From contig JAEWCL010000019.1 of assembly GCA_023390655.1 (NCBI GenBank), positions 124,001 to 188,000 on the forward strand: a stretch of DNA of 64,000 nucleotides, written 5' to 3'. Shown in pieces: positions 16,797 to 25,645 of this stretch (position 1 is its first letter; every line of letters starts with the position of its first letter). The notes beneath the pieces are model-generated. The model ran no database searches. It was not told where the DNA came from and worked only from the letters and a program-made list of their open reading frames with translations. Made by a program: the position numbers and the translations under genes. The stretch comes from Bacillota bacterium (GTDB lineage Bacteria; Bacillota; Clostridia; Christensenellales; CAG-138).

Positions 16797-19340
16797 TTAA
16801 TACTTGCCGAACTCCGAATCCTCCAGGGAGATGCTGGGTGTGGCGTCCGCCTCGGCAGACGCCGCTGCCTTTGCGGCGCGCCTCTTTCGGGGCTTCTCCT
16901 TCTCCGAGGGAGTCTCCGGGGCCTCTACCTTGACCTGCTCAAGCTGGAACTGTGCGACCATGCTCTTTAAGAGCTCGGCCTGTCCGGAAAGCTCCTCGCT
17001 CGATGCGGCGGATTCCTCCGCCGTGGCGGAGTTTGTCTGCACAACGTCGGAAAGCTGGTCGATACCGCGGTTCACCTGCGCGATGCCCGTTGCCTGCTCG
17101 TTGGAGGCGACGGCGATCTGGCCCACAAGCTCCACGGTCTTGTCAACGCCCTCTACGATGTTCTTGAGCGCGGACGCGGTCGCGTCCGCGATCTTGGTGC
17201 CGGCTTCCGTCTTTTTGATGGAGCCTTCGATGAGTGCCGTCGTTTCATTGGCGGCCTGCGCGCTGCGCGCGGCAAGGTTGCGCACTTCTTCCGCGACGAC
17301 TGCGAAGCCGCGCCCGTGCTGCCCGGCGCGCGCGGCTTCCACCGCGGCGTTGAGGGCAAGGATGTTGGTCTGGAACGCGATATCGTCGATCACCTTGATG
17401 ATCTTGCCGATGTTTTCGGAGGACTGGTTGATGTCCACCATCGCGTCCTGCATCTGCTTCATCTGGGCCGCACCCTTGGCGGCGTCTTCCTTTGCCGTGA
17501 GGGAAAGCTCGTTGGCGTGGTTGGCGCTCTTAGCGTTTTCCTTGGTCTGTGCGGCAATTTGGGTAATGGTTGCGGTCAGCTCCTCAATGGCGCTCGCCTG
17601 TTCCGTAGCGCCCTGGGAAATGGCCTGGCTGCCCGCGGAAACCTGCCGGGTGCCGGAGGCCACCTGGTCTGCCGCCATATTGATGTTGGAAAGGGTGGCG
17701 TTGAGGGAATGGACGATGTTGTTGATGCTGTCCTTGAGGGTAATAAAGTCGCCATAGAAATCGGAAGTGATTTCCTGCGTCAGGTCGCCTGCGGCCATCG
17801 CCTTGAGCAGTGCCGCAATTTCGCCGATATAGCGGTTGAGCACATCCATCGTTTCATTAAAGGCATTGCGGATCAGCGCGAACTCGCCCTGATAGTCTTT
17901 CTCGATGCGGGCGGAGAGGTTGCCGCGCTGGAGCTGCTGGAGCATATCGATGATTTCCACCAGCGGTTCCACAATGGCGTCGAGCGTGCTGTTGATGCCT
18001 TCTACCAGGCGCTTGTATTCGCCCTGGTGCTGCGTCGCGTCCGCGCGTTCTTCCAGGCGGCCTTCCGTTGCCGCTTCTGTGAGCATGATGGAATCCGAGA
18101 CCAGCGTACGGATGGTGTTGCGGATGCCGTCCACCGCCTGGTAGAGGTCCAACAGCTCATCGCGGGATTTGAGCTTGATGTCCGTATCCAGCCTGCCGCT
18201 CTGTACATCCGAGGCAAACTGTACAATTTTGCCGACCGGGGAGAGCGCCCGCCGCATCAGCAGCGCGAACATGGCCATGAACAGAATCACAAAGCCGATG
18301 AGCCCCAACCTGACGTAGGCAAGCACATTGTTGAGCGTTTGCAGCGTTTCCGTATGGTCCACCACAAATACGCTGATGAGTTGCTTTTGAAGCCCCGTGA
18401 TGGCGGACGGCATCAGTACGACAAGCGCATCCTTGCCGCTTTGCGCGCTTTTGCCCTTTGTCAGTACGGCGGTCTTTCCGGTTGCGGCGCTGATCAATTC
18501 CGCGGAGCTGACTTCGTTTGTCACCTGATAGGCGCTGCCGATCGTGCCTGCGTTTTCAGAATGCGCCAGGTAGTGCTTGTCTCCGGTAAGAATGAACTGG
18601 TAGGAGCTCTTAAAGCTGCCCATATCGTAGCTGAGGTTGTTGATGGTATCCACAACAATATCGCAATTGGTCACGCCTACGCATTCGCCCTCGCTGGTTA
18701 TGATGGGGTTGCTGATGGAGATGAGCCATACGGTCTCTCCGTTGCTCAGTGTGTATTGATAGGGCTCCGTCATGTAGCCCTGCTGCATTTTAATCGTGTT
18801 GGCGTAATAATCCGCGGTGCCATAGTCCTTATAATCGTAGAGCGTTTCCATCTTGACTGCTCCCGAATCCCGGTAAGCGTAGAAGGAAATGCCGTCAGGG
18901 GTATAGGGGAAGTATTTGTTGGGCTCAAACGCCGCATAAGCGCCAAAGATGCGTTCGTCCTCCAAAGCGCCATAGAGGACGCTTCGGATGACCGGGATGA
19001 CATAGGTGCTTGCGTCGGATTTGCCCTTGACGTCCCCTTCCATTTTGGAAAGCATCATGGCCAATGTCTTGGACTGGGTCTGCATGGCTTCAAAATAATC
19101 CTTGGCAAGCTGTGCGTTGCTTTTTGCAAGCGCCGTAATATCCTGCTGTGCCCGGTCCGTCATATATGTCGTCAATATGCTTTGCGCAAAGGTGAGCACG
19201 ACAATCGCAATGATGACAAGGACGATGGTCAGCTGCATGGGAATTCTTATATACAGCTTCCTTGTCAGCGCGGCAAAGCTGGCTTTTGCAGCGGACGCGT
19301 CTTTGGTCCGCTTGAGGACTTTTGGTTTGACGAATTTCAT
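16797..19340 (-). CDS. Methyl-accepting chemotaxis protein 2 (dCache)
   Basis: 847 residues, the same length and plan as chemoreceptor 1: an N-terminal basic stretch, a membrane helix (~35-57), an extracellular dual Cache domain (to ~340), a second membrane helix (~350-375), HAMP repeats and the signalling domain (tip IDDIAFQTNILALNAAVEAA). Cytoplasmic parts are highly similar to receptor 1 while the sensors have diverged, so the pair probably detects different ligands. A lysine/alanine-rich linker ends in EFGKY, again a CheR-type docking pentapeptide. A sigma-28-like promoter at 19423-19449 lies ~80 bases upstream. Confidence 0.95.
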   Translation of the reverse strand: MKFVKPKVLKRTKDASAAKASFAALTRKLYIRIPMQLTIVLVIIAIVVLTFAQSILTTYMTDRAQQDITALAKSNAQLAKDYFEAMQTQSKTLAMMLSKMEGDVKGKSDASTYVIPVIRSVLYGALEDERIFGAYAAFEPNKYFPYTPDGISFYAYRDSGAVKMETLYDYKDYGTADYYANTIKMQQGYMTEPYQYTLSNGETVWLISISNPIITSEGECVGVTNCDIVVDTINNLSYDMGSFKSSYQFILTGDKHYLAHSENAGTIGSAYQVTNEVSSAELISAATGKTAVLTKGKSAQSGKDALVVLMPSAITGLQKQLISVFVVDHTETLQTLNNVLAYVRLGLIGFVILFMAMFALLMRRALSPVGKIVQFASDVQSGRLDTDIKLKSRDELLDLYQAVDGIRNTIRTLVSDSIMLTEAATEGRLEERADATQHQGEYKRLVEGINSTLDAIVEPLVEIIDMLQQLQRGNLSARIEKDYQGEFALIRNAFNETMDVLNRYIGEIAALLKAMAAGDLTQEITSDFYGDFITLKDSINNIVHSLNATLSNINMAADQVASGTRQVSAGSQAISQGATEQASAIEELTATITQIAAQTKENAKSANHANELSLTAKEDAAKGAAQMKQMQDAMVDINQSSENIGKIIKVIDDIAFQTNILALNAAVEAARAGQHGRGFAVVAEEVRNLAARSAQAANETTALIEGSIKKTEAGTKIADATASALKNIVEGVDKTVELVGQIAVASNEQATGIAQVNRGIDQLSDVVQTNSATAEESAASSEELSGQAELLKSMVAQFQLEQVKVEAPETPSEKEKPRKRRAAKAAASAEADATPSISLEDSEFGKY

Positions 19341-19422
19341 TGTGATACCCCTTTTGGCTTTTTACAGATCGGCGGTTTCAGCTTAGATCAGTTCGCCCGG
19401 CGCTTTTCCGGGCTATAAGATA

Positions 19423-19449
19423 GTATCGTGATATTTTTGTTGATGTTTA
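19423..19449 (-). promoter_or_regulatory. Sigma-28-like promoter of chemoreceptor 2
   Basis: Minus strand: TAAA, 15 bases, CACGATAC, with AATAT immediately before the -10. The element is shared with chemoreceptor 1 (14053-14079) and with the pilus operon leader (37753-37779). Confidence 0.75.
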
Positions 19450-19586
19450 GCGGTTCCATATGGAAAATTTCTGGAAATTAGCGGCGGGTTTGAAAAAAAT
19501 CCAAATTCACCCTTTTTGCGGGCGGCCTGTTCTATTGAAGGAGATGGGCGCGCGTGGTAAAGTGGAAAGGAATCCGGAGGTTGTTG

Positions 19587-20069
19587 ATGCAAAAAGAAGT
19601 GAAAACAAACGCCATGCGCATGCTTGAGCGCGCAGGCATCCCGTATACCCCGGTCTATTACGATTTGGGGGAAGAAACATTTTCAGGCGAGGCGGTCAGC
19701 GCGCTGACCGGCATCCCGCCGGAGCAGAGCTTTAAGACGCTGTGCGCGCGGGGGGAGCGAAGGGGCATCCTGGTGTTTGTCATCCCGGTTTCGGGGGAAC
19801 TGGATGTCAAGGCCGCTGCATCTGCTGCGGGGGATAAGCGGATTGAACTGATCCATGTGAAAGAACTCCTGGGCTTGGCCGGCTATGTGCGGGGCGGCGT
19901 GTCCCCGGTCGGCATGAAAAAACAGTACCCGACGTATATAGAGGAGACCGCGCTTGCGTTTGAACGGATCGCCATCAGCGGCGGGCAGAAAGGGTGTACG
20001 GTGCTCGTTTCCCCGCAGGAGCTAATCACCCTGCTGGGGGCGTCGGCAGCCCCGCTTTTACGCAAATAA
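19587..20069 (+). CDS. ybaK: YbaK/EbsC-type Cys-tRNA(Pro) deacylase
   Basis: 160 residues, a single YbaK/ProRS editing domain. It hydrolyses Cys-tRNA(Pro) made by error by prolyl-tRNA synthetase. The N terminus KTNAMRMLERAGIPYTPVYYD, the SFKTLCARG substrate-pocket lysine and the GGVSPVGMKKQYPTYIEETA segment are typical. The ATG at 19587 follows GGAGG; a GTG at 19554, also with a Shine-Dalgarno sequence (AAGGAG), would add 11 residues not usual in the family. A second, distinct editing protein lies at 52747. Confidence 0.88.
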   Translation: MQKEVKTNAMRMLERAGIPYTPVYYDLGEETFSGEAVSALTGIPPEQSFKTLCARGERRGILVFVIPVSGELDVKAAASAAGDKRIELIHVKELLGLAGYVRGGVSPVGMKKQYPTYIEETALAFERIAISGGQKGCTVLVSPQELITLLGASAAPLLRK

Positions 20070-20100
20070 CGCTACATGCAACATAAGAAGGAGGCTTCCC

Positions 20101-20961
20101 ATGCAACTGACGCTGCAGAAATACCACGGCTTGGGCAACGACTATCTGATTTATGATCCCAAACTGAACGCGCTTCCCCTGACGCCTGCGCGCATCCGGC
20201 TGATCTGTGACCGGAACTTTGGCGCGGGGTCGGACGGCATCCTCTTTGGCCCCATGCTCGAAAACGGGCGCATCGAAGTAAAAATTTACAATCCCGATGG
20301 CGGTGAGGCGGAAAAGAGCGGCAACGGCGCGCGCATTTTCTCCAAATACCTGAAGGATGCGGGATATGTGACGGAAAGATGCTTTACGCTTTCCACCCTC
20401 GGCGGGGATGTGGAAGTGGAGTACCTGAATGAAAGCGGGGACTTTTTGAAGGTGCTGATGGGGAAACCCATATTTAGAAGCGCCGGAATTCCCGTAGCCG
20501 GGAAGGGCCGCGAGGTGGTCGACGAGCAGATGACGTTTGACGGGCAACCATACCGCGTGACCTGCCTTTCCATCGGCAACCCGCACTGCGTGATCCCTAT
20601 GGCTGAAATCTCAAAGGAAAAAGCCTGCGCGCTTGGGCCATATGTGGAGCATGCGCCACAGTTCCCAAACCGCATCAACATGCAGCTGCTCCGGGTGCTT
20701 GACCGCAGGAACATTCAAATCGAAATTTATGAGCGGGGCGCAGGTTATACGTTGGCTTCCGGCAGCAGCAGCTGCGCCGCCGCAAGCGCCGCCCACCGGC
20801 TTGGGCTTGTAGACCCGTCACTCACCGTGCATATGCCCGGCGGAACGCTTGCGATCGACATTCTTCCGGACAGCGCGATATATATGACCGGCAAGGTGCA
20901 AAGTATCGGCACAATCACGCTTGCGGACGCATTCATAGAAGAGCTTTCGGCACTGGAATGA
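20101..20961 (+). CDS. DapF-like protein lacking both catalytic cysteines
   Basis: 286 residues, full-length diaminopimelate epimerase fold (MQLTLQKYHGLGNDYLI; SIGNPHCVI; IEIYERGAGYTLASG; MPGGTLAIDI). Known DapF enzymes use two cysteines as acid and base, in [MQ]CGNGAR and ACG[ST]G. Here both are serine: Ser73 in EKSGNGARIF and Ser220 in TLASGSSSC; the Glu of GAGET is Tyr. The gene is otherwise intact, with AAGGAGG before its ATG, so this is not decay. It may be a functionally shifted subfamily (another racemase, an isomerase or a binding protein) or the only DapF of this organism with altered chemistry. No lysine-pathway genes are adjacent. Confidence 0.85.
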   Translation: MQLTLQKYHGLGNDYLIYDPKLNALPLTPARIRLICDRNFGAGSDGILFGPMLENGRIEVKIYNPDGGEAEKSGNGARIFSKYLKDAGYVTERCFTLSTLGGDVEVEYLNESGDFLKVLMGKPIFRSAGIPVAGKGREVVDEQMTFDGQPYRVTCLSIGNPHCVIPMAEISKEKACALGPYVEHAPQFPNRINMQLLRVLDRRNIQIEIYERGAGYTLASGSSSCAAASAAHRLGLVDPSLTVHMPGGTLAIDILPDSAIYMTGKVQSIGTITLADAFIEELSALE

Positions 20962-20993
20962 CGTTTAAATATGTAAGAAGGAAGAGAAAAACG

Positions 20994-21776
20994 ATGAAGA
21001 AGCGGACGGTTTATGCGGGGATCCTGCTGCTTGCGGCAATGCTCTTTTTGAACGGATGCTTTTATGTGGGCAGCAACGCGAGAGAACGCATTAAGGTGCG
21101 CCTGAGCGGCCCGCACACCACCGTGACGGCGGAGGCGAAAACGGCGGCGGACGCCTACTCCCTGTCCGTCAACGGGCTTGTGTTTTTGGCGGACGGCGAT
21201 GTCACGCTTACCGTAAGGCCCGCCGAGGGGAACCCGCGCGTGGAGGTGGACTGTGCCGAGGCGCTTGTGAAGGAGCATGGGCTCAAGGTGGAGATTGATG
21301 GGGATAAGATCACCGTCAAGACGGATGAATTCCGCACCTTCCTCACGGATTCGTTCCACGTTACGGTATACGCACCCTGCGAGTACATCTATGTGGAGGG
21401 CGACTATCAGGTGGATGTGGACGCGGCGGATGTCTCCCGTTTCGGATTAAAGGTGGCGGGAGCCGCCAAGGGGGAAATCAGGAACATTGCCGCACAGAAG
21501 ACGGTGCTTGAAGCGGATGGCGCTGTGAAGCTTTCTCTTTCCGGCGCTTCGGACGCACTCACCTGTACATTGAACGGCGCGGGGGATGTGGATGCAAAGT
21601 CGCTTCAGGCAAAGGACGTAAAGCTTGTAATCAACGGCGCCGGCACCATTGAGACAACGGCGCTTGAAAAGATGGACGCCCAAATCAACGGCACGGGCAG
21701 CATCCGCTATTACGGCAAGCCCGCGGATGTCTCCCAGCAGATCAACGGCATGGGCACCATCCGTGCGGGAGAGTAA
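20994..21776 (+). CDS. Lipoprotein with GIN/DUF2807-type domain
   Basis: 260 residues. Starts MKKRTVYAGILLLAAMLFLNGC: a lipoprotein signal peptide ending in a lipobox, so the mature protein is anchored at the outer face of the membrane. The C-terminal half has repeated beta-turn motifs (LSGASDALTCTLNGAGDVDAKS, NGAGTIETTA, NGTGSIRYYG) typical of the DUF2807 head domain. The ATG at 20994 is preferred over one at 20958 that overlaps the previous stop, because it gives the clean signal peptide and follows GGAAGAG. Probably co-transcribed with the DapF-like gene and the following acetyltransferase. Role unknown. Confidence 0.75.
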   Translation: MKKRTVYAGILLLAAMLFLNGCFYVGSNARERIKVRLSGPHTTVTAEAKTAADAYSLSVNGLVFLADGDVTLTVRPAEGNPRVEVDCAEALVKEHGLKVEIDGDKITVKTDEFRTFLTDSFHVTVYAPCEYIYVEGDYQVDVDAADVSRFGLKVAGAAKGEIRNIAAQKTVLEADGAVKLSLSGASDALTCTLNGAGDVDAKSLQAKDVKLVINGAGTIETTALEKMDAQINGTGSIRYYGKPADVSQQINGMGTIRAGE

Positions 21777-21777
21777 T

Positions 21778-22242
21778 ATGGATGGGCGGTATCCGTTTTC
21801 CGCAAGGGAGGCGGGGGGACAGGACCTTGCCCTGCTGGCGCGGCTCAACCGCATTTTAATAGAGGACGAGGGCAGCAACAATCCGATGACGCTTCCGGAG
21901 CTGGAAGCGCGCATGGCGGAGTTGCTGCGCGATGGCTACACGGCCCTTTTGTTCGATCAGGAAGGTGTGGTGCTAGGGTATGCGCTCTACCGTGTGGAGC
22001 AGGAGGAGGGGGATGCCCCGGCCTTTGTATTTCTCAAGCAGTTCGTGATCGTGCACGAACACCGCAGGCGCGGCTACGGCATAAGGGCGGTAGACTATCT
22101 CCTCCGCTACGCGTTCCCGCAAAATGCCGTCGTCTCGCTCGATGTGCTGCACGCGAACGCAGCGGGCCGCAACTTTTGGGAAAAGGCGGGCTTTACGCCG
22201 TACTACACAAACCTGAAACGCTGGCCGGAGAAACAGGCTTAA
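21778..22242 (+). CDS. GNAT-family N-acetyltransferase
   Basis: 154 residues with the acetyl-CoA binding core QFVIVHEHRRRGYGIRAVDYLL (the V-x4-R-R-x-G-x-G pattern) and a C-terminal GRNFWEKAGFTPYY. The ATG lies one base after the preceding stop, with GGGAGAG upstream. The substrate cannot be deduced. Its stop codon overlaps that of the convergent LysE-family gene by 4 bases. Confidence 0.85.
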   Translation: MDGRYPFSAREAGGQDLALLARLNRILIEDEGSNNPMTLPELEARMAELLRDGYTALLFDQEGVVLGYALYRVEQEEGDAPAFVFLKQFVIVHEHRRRGYGIRAVDYLLRYAFPQNAVVSLDVLHANAAGRNFWEKAGFTPYYTNLKRWPEKQA

Positions 22243-22817
22243 AAAAACAGGGAGACGGCGCAGTACACAAGCAGCAGCGCCATAATGGCGTTGATTGCCT
22301 TTGTGTGCCGCGCAAACAGCTTTTGAAATACGGAACCAAACGCGGCCCAGCCCACCGTGCTGATGAGGCAGACCAGGGCCATGAATGCGGTGAACAGAAC
22401 GAGCATCAAAGGCGCGCGGTAATAGGGCAGGATATAGGCGGACGCCACCGTGATGCCGTAGACGATGCCCTTTGGGTTGACAAACTGCAGGGCCACCGCA
22501 TGCCAAAACCCCGTATGCACCTGTTCATTTTCTGCAACGCCGTGGCTGTTCCATGTTTTGTAGGCAAGGTAGAGGATATACGCGGCCCCGATGCCGAGCA
22601 TATAGGGCTTGATCGCGGGGATGGCGGTATACAGCAGCGTTCCAAGCAAAAAGCTTGCAACCATAATGAGCATGAACCCGGCCGCCACGCCAAAGCAAAA
22701 CGGCAGGCTCTTTTTGAGGCCCATGCGGCTTGCGTTGCTCATGGACATAATGTTGTTTGGCCCCGGGGTAAGGGTGCTGAGTAATACATAGGCCAGGAAA
22801 TTTGGAAAGCTGAACAT
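22239..22817 (-). CDS. LysE-family amino-acid exporter
   Basis: 192 residues, six predicted membrane helices. The N-terminal LSTLTPGPNNIMSMSNASRMG is the signature of the LysE/RhtB translocators, which export amino acids or their derivatives. Divergent from an XRE-cupin regulator gene at 22938; across Firmicutes such regulators commonly control the adjacent LysE gene. A promoter is at 22889-22917. Specificity cannot be told from sequence. Confidence 0.9.
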   Translation of the reverse strand: MFSFPNFLAYVLLSTLTPGPNNIMSMSNASRMGLKKSLPFCFGVAAGFMLIMVASFLLGTLLYTAIPAIKPYMLGIGAAYILYLAYKTWNSHGVAENEQVHTGFWHAVALQFVNPKGIVYGITVASAYILPYYRAPLMLVLFTAFMALVCLISTVGWAAFGSVFQKLFARHTKAINAIMALLLVYCAVSLFF

Positions 22818-22888
22818 GGCTGTTCTCCTTGCTGCCGCTATGGTATACTATATGGTACGATACGTGCAGTATCATGTATATGCGGTAT

Positions 22889-22917
22889 ATTGTACTGAAA
22901 GTGCGCTATACTGTCAA
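22889..22917 (-). promoter_or_regulatory. Promoter of the LysE-family gene and likely operator
   Basis: Minus strand TTGACA-N17-TACAAT, with start of transcription near 22882. The surrounding 22840-22912 is dense in repeated GTATA/TATAC half-sites (GGTATACTATAT, GGTACGATACG, AGTATCATGTATATG), suitable as an operator for the divergent XRE-cupin protein. Confidence 0.65.
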
Positions 22918-22937
22918 TATGCTGTTTTGGAGGACGC

Positions 22938-23489
22938 ATGGACGTAACGGGAATGGTGGCAAACAACCTTAAAGCCCTGCGGGAGGAACGCAGGCTGAGT
23001 CTTGACGCGGTGGCAAAGCTCACAGGCGTATCGAAGAGCATGATCGGCCAGATCGAACGCGGAGAGGTCAACCCTACCATCAGCGTATTGTGGAAGATCG
23101 CGAACGGGCTCAAAATCTCGTTTTCCGCGCTTTTGGAAAAACCGGCGCAGCAGATGCAGGTCATCAAAGGCACCGAAATAAGGCCCATCGTGGAGTGCAA
23201 CGGCGGCTTTCACAACTATCCGCTGTTTCCGTTTGACGAGCGCACACGCTTTGAAACCTACCGGATCGAGGTGCTGCCCGGCGTGCTGTTTCCGGCGGAG
23301 GCACATTTAGCGGGAACCGAGGAATACCTCAGCGTGTTTCGCGGCAGTCTGGAGCTGACGGTTGACGGGCAGGCGTGCACGCTTTTTGCAGGGGATTCGG
23401 TCCGCTTCCGGGCGGATGTGGCGCACAGCTATCAAAACGCCGGTGAGGATACGGCGGAAATGTTCCTTGTGATCCACTATGCGGGATAA
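22938..23489 (+). CDS. XRE-cupin transcriptional regulator
   Basis: 183 residues. Helix-turn-helix at ~residues 8-62 (LSLDAVAKLTGVSKSMIGQIERGEVNPTI split over the recognition helix) and a C-terminal cupin sensor (~105-180: GTEEYLSVFRGSLELTV, GDSVRFRADVAHSY). The family usually represses or activates a neighbouring transporter in response to a small ligand. Divergent from the LysE gene, 120 bases apart. Start ATG preceded by GGAGG. Confidence 0.9.
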   Translation: MDVTGMVANNLKALREERRLSLDAVAKLTGVSKSMIGQIERGEVNPTISVLWKIANGLKISFSALLEKPAQQMQVIKGTEIRPIVECNGGFHNYPLFPFDERTRFETYRIEVLPGVLFPAEAHLAGTEEYLSVFRGSLELTVDGQACTLFAGDSVRFRADVAHSYQNAGEDTAEMFLVIHYAG

Positions 23490-23537
23490 ACTGCGCGCTG
23501 CACGGTCTAAATGAGCAAGAAAAGGGGTACATCAAAC

Positions 23538-24074
23538 ATGAGGCTTTCTTCTGATGCATGTGAACGCTCCGCTGTGCTCCATACGGCGGAACTGATGTGC
23601 GCAGCGGCGCGTACCGCGCCCAAGACCCGCGGGATGGATCATATTGCGGTGTGCGTGCTCACAGGGGAGGAAAAGGATGCGCTTGCGGACAGGATGGAAC
23701 AGCTTGCAGAACCACTCAAGCGCCCGTTCTTTGTGCGGGATGCAAACAATGTGCGCCAAAGCCTTGCGGTGGTGCTCATCGGTACGCGGCTGAAGGTGCA
23801 TGGCCTGGATGAGTCCTGCAAATACTGCGGGTTTGACAACTGCGCCGCATGTACCCGGGCGGGCGCTGTCTGCGCGTATGACAACATCGATCTTGGCATC
23901 GCTGTAGGCGCCGCGGTAACGGTTGCCGCCGACCACCGCGTGGATAACCGCGTGATGTTTTCTGCAGGGCGCACGGCGCTTGATATGAACATCCTCGGGG
24001 AGCAGGTGCACAATATTCTGGGCATCCCGCTCTCCGTCTCCGGAAAATCCCCGTTCTTTGACAGGAAGACATAA
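23538..24074 (+). CDS. DUF2148 ferredoxin-like domain protein
   Basis: 178 residues. The central cysteine cluster CKYCGFDNCAAC plus a further Cys (AVCAYD) suggests an iron-sulfur or metal site, and the rest matches DUF2148, a family frequent in anaerobes. The C-terminal NRVMFSAGRTALDMNILGEQV is typical. The ATG at 23538 has AAAAGGGG upstream; an ATG at 23511 has none. No partner oxidoreductase lies nearby, so the role is open. Confidence 0.75.
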   Translation: MRLSSDACERSAVLHTAELMCAAARTAPKTRGMDHIAVCVLTGEEKDALADRMEQLAEPLKRPFFVRDANNVRQSLAVVLIGTRLKVHGLDESCKYCGFDNCAACTRAGAVCAYDNIDLGIAVGAAVTVAADHRVDNRVMFSAGRTALDMNILGEQVHNILGIPLSVSGKSPFFDRKT

Positions 24075-24120
24075 CGACCCGGCGCCAGCAGGCGCAAAAC
24101 GGTATCCGGCCTTTGACAGG

Positions 24121-24150
24121 GAAGCGGCAGTACCGCTTCTTTGTTGTTGT
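24121..24150 (+). terminator. Hairpin before the MFS gene
   Basis: GAAGCGG / CCGCTTC stem with a TTTGTTGTTGT tail, 47 bases after the DUF2148 stop and 57 before the MFS gene. It terminates the upstream gene or attenuates the pump. Confidence 0.6.
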
Positions 24151-24206
24151 ATGGGGGCGTTCCCCGATTTTCAAACTAAAGGAGGACAGGCCGCTTTTGC
24201 GGCAGT

Positions 24207-25460
24207 ATGGAACAACAGAAAAATAATACAAGCAATCAACAGCCTTCCCCCCGCTGGAAGCGGGTGTTTGCGCTTTTTACCTCCGGGCAGGCGTTAAGCC
24301 TCATCGGTTCTTCCGCCGTGCAGTTTGCCCTCATCTGGTGGCTGGCGACCGAAAGCGGCTCCGCCATCGTGCTCTCTATTTCCGGCCTTGCGGCGTTTTT
24401 ACCAAGCATCTTCATCGGCCCATTCGCAGGCGTATGGGTGGACAGGCTCAAGCTCAAAAACGTCATCATCTATGCGGACGCGTTCATGGGCGTCTGCGCG
24501 GCAATATTGGCGGCATTCTTCTACATGGGCCATGGGTCGTACCTGCTCGTGTACGCGGCGCTGTTTTTGCGGGGGCTTGGCAGCGCGTTCCACATGCCCG
24601 CCGTGCAGAAGACCATCCCCATGATCGCCCCGCAGGATCAATTGATGCGCGTCAACGGCATCATGCAGTTTCTGCAGTCCGGCGCGTTCATGCTTGGCCC
24701 TGTGATCGGCGCTGCGATGTACGCGGCGCTGCCGCTGTGGCTGATTTTGCTGACCGACCTCTTGGGCGCGCTCCTTGCGTGCATGGCGACTGGCATCATT
24801 GCCATTCCGGACCCGCCCAAAGGGCATCAGGAAGCCCCGCGTATGTGGGCGGAAATGAAGGCGGGCGCAAAGACGCTCTATTCCATGCGCAGGATGTTTA
24901 TTGTGACCATCGCGTCCATCCTCTGCATGGTGGCGTTCATGCCCATGTCCTCACTGTACCCGCTGATGACCAGCAGTTACTTTAAAGGCAACGCCTGGCA
25001 CGCGGGCATCGTGGAGTTCGTGTTCGCTGCGGGCATGATGGTGGCGGCAGGGCTTGTGAGCGCGCGCGGCGAGGTGAAGGATAAATTCCGCATGATCCAC
25101 CTCTCGCTGCTGCTATTGGGGCTGACGTCCCTCTTGTGCGGGCTGGTACCTGCGGATATGGCTTATTTCTGGGTGTTTGCCGTGCTTTGCGCGTTTATGG
25201 GCGCAAGCGGGAACCTCTATAACATCCCGTATATGGCCTATATGCAGCAGAATGTGCCGCCGGAGGAAATGGGGCGCGTGTTCTCGCTCATCATGAGCCT
25301 CTCCTCCCTTGCGATGCCGCTGGGGCTTTTGATCGCGGGCCCGGTGTCGGAAGCCAAGGGCGTTGCGTTCTGGTTCCTGGTTTCAGGGGTTTTTATGATG
25401 GCGGTGACGTTTGTGAGCATGCTGCTGACCGCAAAGGTGAAGGAGCGGACAGCGGAATAA
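24207..25460 (+). CDS. MFS efflux transporter (macrolide-efflux type)
   Basis: 417 residues with 12 predicted membrane helices. The start (RVFALFTSGQALSLIGSSAVQFALIWW), the loop motif GPFAGVWVDRLKLKNVII and the RGLGSAFHMPAVQKTIPMIAP segment are typical of MefA-like proton-driven drug exporters. Relatives in Clostridia are mostly uncharacterised, so drug specificity is not implied. The start follows AAGGAGG at 24179-24185, 21 bases ahead, and AGTATGG; this spacing is long but no better start is visible. A terminator follows. Confidence 0.85.
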   Translation: MEQQKNNTSNQQPSPRWKRVFALFTSGQALSLIGSSAVQFALIWWLATESGSAIVLSISGLAAFLPSIFIGPFAGVWVDRLKLKNVIIYADAFMGVCAAILAAFFYMGHGSYLLVYAALFLRGLGSAFHMPAVQKTIPMIAPQDQLMRVNGIMQFLQSGAFMLGPVIGAAMYAALPLWLILLTDLLGALLACMATGIIAIPDPPKGHQEAPRMWAEMKAGAKTLYSMRRMFIVTIASILCMVAFMPMSSLYPLMTSSYFKGNAWHAGIVEFVFAAGMMVAAGLVSARGEVKDKFRMIHLSLLLLGLTSLLCGLVPADMAYFWVFAVLCAFMGASGNLYNIPYMAYMQQNVPPEEMGRVFSLIMSLSSLAMPLGLLIAGPVSEAKGVAFWFLVSGVFMMAVTFVSMLLTAKVKERTAE

Positions 25461-25475
25461 AGGCGTTGGTGCAGA

Positions 25476-25505
25476 TGGCGCGGCTCTTGGAGCCGCGCCA
25501 TTTTT
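25476..25505 (+). terminator. MFS gene terminator
   Basis: Eleven-base-pair stem TGGCGCGGCTC / GAGCCGCGCCA followed by TTTTT. Confidence 0.9.
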
Positions 25506-25645
25506 GTCTAATAGTAAACCCATAGGATAAATGGTGTGGTTTGATTTACAAAAGCGGTTCGGGCATGTAAAGTAAAAGGTACCGGCGTCAATGTGTTTAT
25601 GCCCTCGCCGGAATTCAACGGGAACGGAAAAGAAGAGGATTTGCA

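Noticed and set aside
17316..19418. 700-residue ORF on the plus strand opposite chemoreceptor 2
   Set aside because: A shadow of a long, GC-skewed coding sequence; low-complexity His/Arg/Val composition and no ribosome binding site.
22857..22863. ACGATAC upstream of the LysE/XRE pair as another sigma-28 promoter
   Set aside because: No TAAA-like -35 at the right spacing; it lies among GTATA/TATAC half-sites that better fit an operator.
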